NCBI GenBank assembly: GCA_963681505.1
Contig: OY811972.1
Location: forward strand, 15,113,665 to 15,177,664
Reading direction: 5' to 3'
Source: Eunapius fragilis
Lineage: Eukaryota > Porifera > Demospongiae > Spongillida > Spongillidae
Length of the DNA stretch: 64,000 bases
In this document: in pieces, positions 56,082-64,000 of the stretch
Numbering within the stretch: position 1 is the first letter of the stretch
Layout of the letters: each line of letters starts with the position of its first letter
The notes under the pieces: generated by a model
Seen by the model: only the letters and a program-made list of their open reading frames with translations
Told to the model about the DNA's origin: nothing
The model's database searches: none
Program-made: the position numbers and the translations under genes

Positions 56082-56519
56082 CCCCTTCCCCCACTGATGT
56101 CCTTAGGATTGGAAGGCAGTAGTGGAGCAAAGAGAAAGGGTCAAATTAGGGTCAACTATCGGTAAGGTTTATCTCAACGCTATCGATTAAAAAAACTTAC
56201 CGATAGGCTTTCATACTAAACGGTAATGATTACCGCTAAGGAAGAGGGCGTGTCCAAAGACTATGAGTCACACCCATCATGCACATTTACATTTTCCAAC
56301 ATACTTTTTGCATCTACGTCTATGATACTTTCTGTATTGTTAACGCTGTCTTCTATCGTATCATTTGGCATTCGTGATCCAAGTAGGTTGTACGGCTGGT
56401 GTGAATATCCAGGTATTTTGGCAAGGACGCAGCAATTGCAACGTGATCATCTGAGACCTTAGCCTTTTTTGATGAAGAAGCTTTGCCTGTGGTGCTTCTT
56501 TTGATTTTTTTGTATAGAC

Positions 56520-56870
56520 CTTATTCGATGAACGATGAATTGCATTTAAATTGGAATAGGATTAACGGTATTCCTCCAGTACCAGTGGCGTAGGAAAAGG
56601 GGGGGCAGGGGGGGCAACTGCCCCCCCCCCCCCCCCCACTTTTAAAAGCGGGGGAACCATGCCCCCCCACTTTTACACCAGCGATACTACAGATAAATGC
56701 GTAATTTGTAATGATTTGCACTGATTCTTGTGTAGTTTTGTAACGTCGTTAGATGCAAATAGCGTTGGCTTCTGGGGCACAGCCCCAGACCCCAATGCGG
56801 AAGCTTACAGCACTCCCCTAGCTGGCTGGGGGAGGGGCACCGCTCTCCTGCCATGATAACCATCGAACAT

Positions 56871-56901
<31 letters not shown>

Positions 56902-57035
56902 CACTTTTAAACTCCTTCCTACACCGCTGAGTACTTGTGAACTGAAGGAATGGCACATTGGGGTATTGAAGGAATACCGTTAGTCCAATTGAACGCATTA
57001 CAATGAGATTCATCGTTCATCGAATAAGGTCTATA
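56520..57035. mobile_element. Foldback-like element with poly-C blocks
   Basis: GACCTTATTCGATGAACGAT at the left and ATCGTTCATCGAATAAGGTC at the right are exact inverted copies, continued by GAATAGGATTAACGGTATTC/GAATACCGTTAGTCCAATT. Inside are two copies of a poly-C plus ACTTTTAAA block (56622-56650, 56875-56910) in the same orientation. Confidence 0.6.
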
Positions 57036-57191
57036 CCATCGCTTCGCGGCCCATAATTGAATTTTGCACGGGCAAAAAGCTTGCCACCTCTTTTAGACGT
57101 CGTAGGTGACTTACTCTTCCATCCTTGGATCCCCCTAAACGGCAATAGTGGTAATGGTTGCTCTTCTGGCTTTGTATATATATATATATGT

Positions 57192-57461
57192 ACAAGTAAC
57201 TAAAAACATTCTCTATGAGAAAGTTGGTGAGATATAGGATTTGAAGGCAATGGTGGTGTAAAAAGCAAGGAAACAAGGGTCTGTAATAGTAAGGGAAAAA
57301 GGCATAGTCCTATACTTAGCCCGTTTGTAGCCTATACTATGTTTGTGTGCTAAATATAGGACTATGACATTTTCCCTTATTATTACAGACTCTTTTTTCA
57401 CACCACCATTGCCTTCAAATCCTATATCTCACCAACTTTCTCATAGAGAATGCTTTTTGTT
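57192..57461. mobile_element. Foldback arm pair of composite repeat C
   Basis: Arms begin ACAAGTAACTAAAAACATTC; inner part CATAGTCCTATACTTAGC against GCTAAATATAGGACTATG. More diverged than A and B. Confidence 0.85.
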
Positions 57462-57664
57462 TCGTAGATCTAATTATACATCTTACACTGACCGTATACA
57501 TGTAGTTGATTGTAAATCATTTGCTACTGCTCCTGTAGTTTTCTGGTTTGGTTATCGACAATTCTAAACTCGTCAAGATTCTGACTTGTAACGAGTAGCG
57601 TTTAGTCAGTACGGCCCAATTATAACAAAACAATTAACAAAATATACAATCGACTATTTGATCA

Positions 57665-57996
57665 CAGTAGGCACTCCATCAGCCAATTCTGAAGCTATTG
57701 GTGAAATTTCCATTCTATAAATGTGTTCCTATTCCACGTTATGCGTGGTCAAGACGAAGGAGGAGGGTAATTCCGGGACTGGGTACGAGGACGGGCATTA
57801 CCCTTTTGTTCTCTACAACCGCGCGGTTTTGCGAAATGAATCAAACGACGAAATTACTCACTTTCGTCTTCTCATTCGATTAAAACAACTAGCTAAACGA
57901 TCTGATCGTCAGGAGTCTCGTAATAACGGGTCGCAAGTTATTAATGACTTCATAGTCGGGGTCAAATCCTATATGGAAGTTTCTAGCGAAGCTTCC
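57665..57996 (+). repeat. Composite repeat C, body and terminal hairpin
   Basis: Body as in A and B (TTCTGAAGCTATTGGTGAAA; TAGTCGGGGTCAAATCC), terminal hairpin GGAAGTTTC / GAAGCTTCC at 57975-57996. Confidence 0.65.
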
Positions 57997-57999
57997 GAT

Positions 58000-59090
58000 A
58001 ATATGAAACACATCTTGCGTTCTCTTTTCTGGTCGGCTATCTCTAGTTAGTATGTCACCGTGAACTAACATCGCCATTTGACTATCAATTTACTGATCCA
58101 TTGTGCCGCGAAAATAAGGTCTATACTGTTCGCCGCGGCTGTACATATAAGGGACAAGCAAATCAGATTAGGAATTAAATATAGTGCTGATTGATCTGTA
58201 AAATGGTGACGTTGGTTGGTTGGCATATTGTGCATCATCATAAAAGAATTTAAAAAACGGAGGACAATCAACAGAAAAATATGCCAATAATGATACTCAG
58301 TATTTATCAAAATATAAAATTAATTGCTCTCTTTGGGCATCATGGAACTGATTTTCCGTTCTGATAATCAAGCGATGTAAAAAATCTAATACATGTAAAT
58401 GGGTTCGAAATTTTTTTTAACGTTGCATGGCAAACGAATGACAACGGATGTCCAATATCCGTCCTGCATGCCACGCCTCATAACTGACAGATAGGTATTA
58501 ATGATTTCATACAATGGTTACTACACGAAGACACACTTGACTCTTAGACCATTATGTAGCCCAGTTTAGACATAAATTCCTGTTCTCCTATTTGTGCTTT
58601 TAAGGCATCAACTGCATACTACTCCTACTTGTAGCTACAACAGGAATGAATATATATTGATTAGTCAAATTATAGACCAATTTCATGCAATAAATACGTA
58701 CCTTATTTGTGACTTGACTCATATCCTGCAATCATGTACTGCATGTAGTATGTATGTGTTTTAATTATGACACAGGGCGTCTTCCAGATGTAACCATCGC
58801 CTATTTGAGCGCTGTCTTGAAGTACCAATACCAAAGATAACCATTTCCATGATAATATTGGTGAAGGAGAAGGAAGAATTGATGATAATGACACACTTAC
58901 TTAATCATGCACACTCACTGCAAATAATTTGGTTGATATGTCGAACCAATTTTTTTCAAATCATTGGTTAATACAAAACCATTAGTTCAATTCAATTTTT
59001 ATGGTTCGTTATTCAAACTTATCAGTTTGGTTTAGAACTGACAAGTGATTTTTGGTTTAATCCAATCTAATGCACAATCAATATATAGAC
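58000..59090. other. No gene recognised
   Basis: AT-rich sequence with no long open frame or recognisable RNA. Confidence 0.4.
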
Positions 59091-59092
59091 TA

Positions 59093-59534
59093 GTTACCAT
59101 TAAATGCGGCACGGAATTTTTGTGTGGTTGGAAGGACTTCTAACAAAACAAACTGAAGTCACACTCACAAAGACGAAACATTGGTATATATGCTCACGTA
59201 TACCGTGCCAAAAATAATTATAGCAGAGATAATAAATATTATCTCTGATTATATTAAACACCTATTTGTCTCCGCAAATCTGTACACCCAGGGCTGCCGC
59301 GGTTAACAGCCTAACAACCGCCACATAACCGCGTTAAACCGCGGCAACCCTACCTATACAAATTCGCGGCGTCAAATAGGTGTTTACTAATTATCAGAGT
59401 ATTTGGGACGTGACCATACCTTTGTAAAATTATACCAATTTGTTCTTCTTTCTTTGAGTGTCGCTTCAGTTTGTTTTCTTAGAAGTCCTTCCAACCACAC
59501 AAGAATTCGTTGTATAGCCAGATTTAATGGTAAC
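59093..59534. mobile_element. Foldback element with TIR GTTACCATTAAAT
   Basis: The outer arms, about 85 bp each, are inverted copies (GTGTGGTTGGAAGGACTTCT against AGAAGTCCTTCCAACCACAC). Inner arms AACACCTATTTG / CAAATAGGTGTT surround a core with CCGCGGTTAACAGC and GTTAAACCGCGG. Confidence 0.8.
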
Positions 59535-59896
59535 CTGTAAACAGAATCGTTGCCGCGAACAGGGACCTAAATCGTAAAATATGAGAAGCATTTTTTGTGG
59601 TAACGATCCCATATGTGTATCTGATAGTGGGAATCTGGAGCTGGTGTATAGAAAACACACAAGTATTGGTCAAATCCCACAAATTTTTTCAATCTAAATT
59701 ACTGGGTTCATGCGTGGTAGAGTGTTACTTTACACAATTCTACATGTATCGGGCACTCAGCTAGGAAGGAGTATAAGCACTCCGTACGTGACGTACTATG
59801 GTAATTAATTATAATTGCATTCCTTACGGCGTTTAGGGGAAGGTGTCTATTCATAATGGACTTTGTCAGGTTTCTATGGTCCTATGGTGTGAGATG

Positions 59897-59909
59897 GTGT
59901 GTGTGAGAT

Positions 59910-59965
<56 letters not shown>
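59897..59965. repeat. (GT)n microsatellite
   Basis: About 25 GT units preceded by GAGATGGTGTGTGAGATGG. Confidence 0.9.
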
Positions 59966-59966
<1 letters not shown>

Positions 59967-60394
59967 AGTTTAATAGCATAGGCTCCTAGCTATGTACTAA
60001 TGAGTGCATGTCGCATTTTCGAATTGAGGAGTTGGTAGTTAAGCTTTGTGGGGTCGACCAGTCAATGTTTCATCCCCGTTACGAGTCCTGCACCCATCCA
60101 TCTCCCCAACACATTACATTTGCTTCGGCGCCACATTCGATGCATTTAGCCACGTTTTGTATTTATATAATTGGGACATTGGACCATAACAAATTTCGTG
60201 ACGCAAATATTTTTAAAAAATCCATTGCGTTTGAATCGTTATAACATCCGATCGGTAAACGCAATCAACGTCCTATTTTCAAGACTTCATACTACACCAT
60301 TTCACTAGCTATTTAAAAATACATTATGGGATCTTGTACTTGCTCCGTGCCACTATTATAACGTCCGATACCCCATAGGGTGAATCAGCCATTA

Positions 60395-60689
60395 CTTCAA
60401 ATTCGGTTAGTAGGTACAGAAGTCCTGTACCTCTTAACTTGATTTGTTCTGTTTGTTAATTTTTACTTCATTCGTTACGGAGATATTGCTGTACAAAGTG
60501 CGTGCACGGTTTCCCGCTCGATTCGCGCCAATGATTTAAGTGTATGGGAGGCGGGTGCCTAAATCATTGGAGCCGGAAACCGTGCACGCACTTTGTACAG
60601 CCATATCTCCGTAACGGATGAAGTAAAAATTAACGAACAGAACAATTCAAGAGATACAGGACCTCCCTACCTACAAACCGATTTTGAAG
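60395..60689. mobile_element. Foldback element
   Basis: Arms of about 125 bp are inverted copies (GTACAAAGTGCGTGCACGGT against ACCGTGCACGCACTTTGTAC) around a loop of about 30 bp. Outer ends CTTCAAATTCGG / CCGATTTTGAAG. Confidence 0.85.
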
Positions 60690-61218
60690 CGATTTTATTA
60701 CTCTGGTCGAAAGTTATGCGATTTTATTAGTCTTGCCACACTGCACGAGGAATAATTGCTTCCGCGCGTTAAAGTCATAAGAAGCTCACGAACTCAAAAT
60801 TATATATAATTGGGACAGTTCACTAGAGGTGGAACTTTGTATTAGCAATTACAGGATGGTTTGAAAAATTTCTCGGCCATTTTAGGTGGTGCTATATGTA
60901 TTGACATTTTTGAGTAGCGGGAACCCCAAACTATACCACTAGGGTGTTTGTGGTCCATTCAGATCATCATTTAATGCGACCAGACTTTGCTCGACGGTGC
61001 TCTCGCACTCACTTAACAGCCATAGAGAGCTGCCATCTTTTTCACACAAAATAGTTTATTTAGTAATTATAAAAAATTAACTACATTTATAATCGCATTA
61101 AATGTTCATTTCTATGCAGCGATATGCCATATCATGATACTGTAATGTCATCCATTTGCGCTTTAAATCGGTGATCATTGACATTAGGCTTTCGTCAGTA
61201 CGAAATTGCAGTTTATAT

Positions 61219-63948
61219 GGCAAGCCACGGTGGAAGGAAACCTAAGCCCGTGCATGAGAGGGTGTGGGAAAAGCTAGATTCCTTGTGTATCTATCAAAAG
61301 TGTGGATGAGGCTATCCGTTTCCGTGAAGACAAGGACAAGTGGCACTTCCACCTTACATACACCCCCCAGCTGTACACTCTAAAAGCAAAATAGTGACTG
61401 TAGAGGACCCAGATGAGAGCTATGTTGAAGGTATGAGGCAAAGGTTTTTGGCAAGCCCATTATTCTTGCAACAGGGGTCTGCATGCCCGTTCTGCTAGCC
61501 CTGCCTCACAGCTATATCCACACCATCCACCACAACCTGCAGTAGCCCCTCCCACCACAGTAGCCTCTCCCACCACGGTACCCCCTCCCACCACGGTAGC
61601 TCCTCCCACCACAACGCAACCATCCAATATTCCAGCCACATTGATGACATCAACACTATGCTGGGCAGTAAAAGTAAGACTCACCTATACCGAGCTTTTG
61701 GTACTAGGGGAAGATTAAAGCCTGATGCTGGGAGACCGTCTCTGTCAGGGTCACAGATCTCAGGGTCACAGATTCAGCAACCTACGTCCAACCACCAGGC
61801 TAGGAAAGCAGCAATTATAGAAAGGGCTCATCGCAGAAGGCTTTATACACAAAGCAGGAGAAACCAACATAGAAGGGAGAAGAGAGCTGCCCAAAGAGTC
61901 TCTGACTGGGATGCATACAAAGCAATATCAGAGAATCAGTTTGACAGGCTTCGAAAGGCACTCACTGATCCAGTAGCCATTTTGGACCTGCTGGTACCAG
62001 AGGACAGGAAAGAAATGGAGTTTGTAAGCTTTGCAAAGAGCACAGCGCTGACCCAAGCACATAATCTGTCTCATGAACTTCTACAAAGCAATCTTGAAGA
62101 CTTCTGCCCCTACCTACTGGACCTACCTTGCTACCCAAGCAAAGGAGTGGTCAAATAACATTGTGTCCACATCTACCATCCTGCGGTGGGACAGGGAGTA
62201 CAGGCAATGCCAGAACCACATCAGTCTTGACTTCAGGGGGAGGTGGATCAGGGCAGGGATTTCCTTCTTGATGAGCCAGAGATCAGGGATACGGTTATGG
62301 ACTGGATTCATGAGAATTGTGACAAGGATGGTGAACCAGGGATAACTGTAACTTCCTTTAAACACTACTTCAATAATCAAATCCTTCCTAACTTGCCTGA
62401 GTACCTTAGTGGCATTGCTCCCAAAGCTGTAGTGTAGGAAACAGCAAGGCACTGGCTGCACTCATCGGGAATAAAGTTCCAGAGGATCAATGGGAAGACA
62501 GCATTAATGCTGATGGCCAAGGCCAGATGTGAAGGCTCATCGGCACCATTTTATGCATGAGCTGGGAAAAGAATCCTTTCAGTACCTCTGCCCAATGACG
62601 ATATAGTGGGCCATAATGTGGGGAATGCCACAGAATGTAATTGAAGAAAGGGTGATTCATGTGGATGACATACCACAAGGCAGTGCAATGGAAGTTCTAA
62701 GGGAGGCTATACAGCATGGTGGTGTACAGAGTCAGTTACCAGTGGGCATGGAGAGGAAAAACTTTGGATCTTCTAACTGGATGAATCCATTTTTAAGGCA
62801 TATGGTGGAGCCAGGAAAAGATGGATGCCTCCCGATTTCATTCGATGACTGCTGAAGAAAGGGGAGGGGCCAGGTATAAGGATAACAGCTTTTGTAAATG
62901 AGAACACTGGATGGCTGAAGCTGAACAGCCAAGACATGGCAGCCATCAATGCTAAGAGATGTATTGAGGGAAAGCATCCATGCAAGTACTTCACTCCTCA
63001 TAATGGCTGCTACTGTATATGGCTTTCATGCATTTGAGGTAAAGCTCGCGAGGGCTACTGGGATGAAGACAAAATGCTTTAACAGGTGTTGGAATTTATA
63101 AATGCTTTAACTTCCTGCACCCTGACGATCAAGCACTCTTCATATTTGACTGGTCAAGTGGTCACTCGAAGTACCCACCAGATGCCTTGAATGCTAATGA
63201 CATGAACATGAATTATGGGGGAACAAAAGGGTGCAAAATGTGGGCTCCTATCCTTGAAGAGGATTACCAGATTCCAAAATGATGGTGCAGGAAGAGTTGG
63301 AAGTTGGGTCATGGTCGGAGCCAAGGACATTCCAGAAAGGGGATGTGATCTTCCATGAAGGAGATGGCCCATCATTCTATACTCACCAAATCTGGATTCT
63401 ACAAATTATGTCAACAAGCCTAAAGGCATTCGGCAAGTATTATGGGAGAGGGGCCTTCTGAAGCCAGACATGACGTTAGATGGAAAGTGGATTGATGGGC
63501 CTGGAAATAAGCCAGTTAGGGCCCTCTCCACATCAGCCCGTTATAAGTTGTCCCAGTGTCCAGACTTCTCAATCAAAATTCTGCTCTGCAGCTACAAATC
63601 GAGACAAAAGGACATAGGTGTGAGTTTTTGCCTAAATATCACCCTGAGCTCAACACAATAGAGCTGTGTTGGGGTTGGGTGAAGAGGTGGATGAAGAAGC
63701 ACTGCAAGTACACTATTGAGAGCATGCTGGAGAACCTGCCTATTGCCATGGTAGACAAGATTTCTCTGTGTATAATTCGTAATTTCTTTTGGCATACTAG
63801 GAACTACATGAATGTATACTTGCTGGGGACCACTGCATTGAATGCAAAGAAGCTGATCCATGAGTACAAGAGTCACAGGAGACAGAGCTCAATCCTGGCA
63901 AGCCGATGTACAAGCCCTATGGCAAAATCAAGGATGACATTGGATTAG
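61219..63948 (+). pseudogene. DDE transposase (IS630/Tc1-like superfamily), multiply frameshifted
   Basis: Begins MASHGGRKPKPVHERVWEKL. A basic N-terminal region (RRLYTQSRRNQHRREKRAAQ) and a helix-turn-helix-like part (TYLATQAKEWSNNIVS, TILRWDREY) follow in different frames. The catalytic part shows IFDWSSGHSKYPPDALNAND (second catalytic Asp) and, near 63630, FLPKYHPELNTIELCWGWVK with the third acidic residue in the N-x-IE motif, then the tail IRNFFWHTRNYMNVYLLG and KLIHEYKSHRR. Frame changes near 62130, 62260, 62530, 62600, 62860 and 63300 and an early stop at about 61303 make it inactive. No terminal repeat is visible; the 3' end may lie beyond 64000. The family is shared with fungi and several invertebrates. 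Confidence 0.6.
61530..61618. repeat. CTCCCACCACAGTAGC short tandem repeat
   Basis: Five units of about 18 bp (CTCCCACCACGGTAGC variants) inside the 5' part of the transposase pseudogene. Confidence 0.75.
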
Positions 63949-64000
63949 GAGCTTGGTCAGCACCTGAAGAAGGAAGATCAAAGTGTGACTTAAACCTCAA

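Noticed and set aside
1-64000. tRNA and rRNA genes
   Set aside because: No cloverleaf-like sequence with both conserved boxes and no rRNA core sequence was recognised by eye.

Overview
This window is eukaryotic nuclear DNA, most likely from an early-branching marine animal. The evidence is multi-exon genes with GT-AG introns, semaphorin-type receptors, a Golgi-type GT92 glycosyltransferase, dense (CA)n, (ACGC)n and poly-C/poly-G tracts, and many decayed eukaryotic mobile elements. A sponge would fit, but the sequence alone does not prove it. Bacterial signals such as operons, ribosome binding sites or CRISPR arrays are absent.

The main content is an array of three paralogous genes on the minus strand. 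I assembled them exon by exon: copy 1 (12244 to 843), copy 2 (25898 to 15651) and copy 3 (53298 to 45270). Each encodes a signal peptide, a Sema beta-propeller spread over about 17 exons, a PSI module, a short linker exon, a Ser/Thr/Pro-rich stalk with one transmembrane segment, and a short cytoplasmic tail. Exon lengths and phases are nearly identical between copies. Copies 2 and 3 assemble into open frames of about 730 and 746 residues; the copy 2 model needs an 8-base micro-exon. Copy 1 is readable almost throughout but has one doubtful splice site and one unresolved phase step. The ectodomains are conserved, whereas the tails are very different and rich in tyrosines: paired YxxL with ITAM-like spacing in copy 1, NPxY plus a terminal tyrosine run in copy 2, and several YxxL/I sites in copy 3. 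A relic of a fourth stalk/transmembrane exon lies at 12.6-13.4 kb.

At the left edge (3-377, plus) is the end of a probable AID/APOBEC-like deaminase, convergent with copy 1. Between copies 2 and 3 lies one apparently intact single-exon gene (31758-33044, plus) for a family 92 glycosyltransferase. The rest of 26-45 kb and 53-64 kb is a graveyard of mobile elements. It holds a Ginger-like integrase/Ulp1 relic, a HIRAN-like relic in a 241-bp tandem duplication, zinc-finger relics, retroelement 3'-end fragments, several foldback elements, and a frameshifted DDE transposase running to the right edge.

Two mobile-element families stand out. One is a tyrosine-recombinase element at 6785-8913 with split direct repeats (A1...B1A2...B2), found in an intron of copy 1 and absent from the matching intron of copy 2. 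The other is a recurrent composite made of a 290-bp foldback arm, an about 330-bp conserved body and a terminal 22-bp hairpin, present at 27.7-28.5, 29.4-30.4 and 57.2-58.0 kb with broken copies elsewhere.
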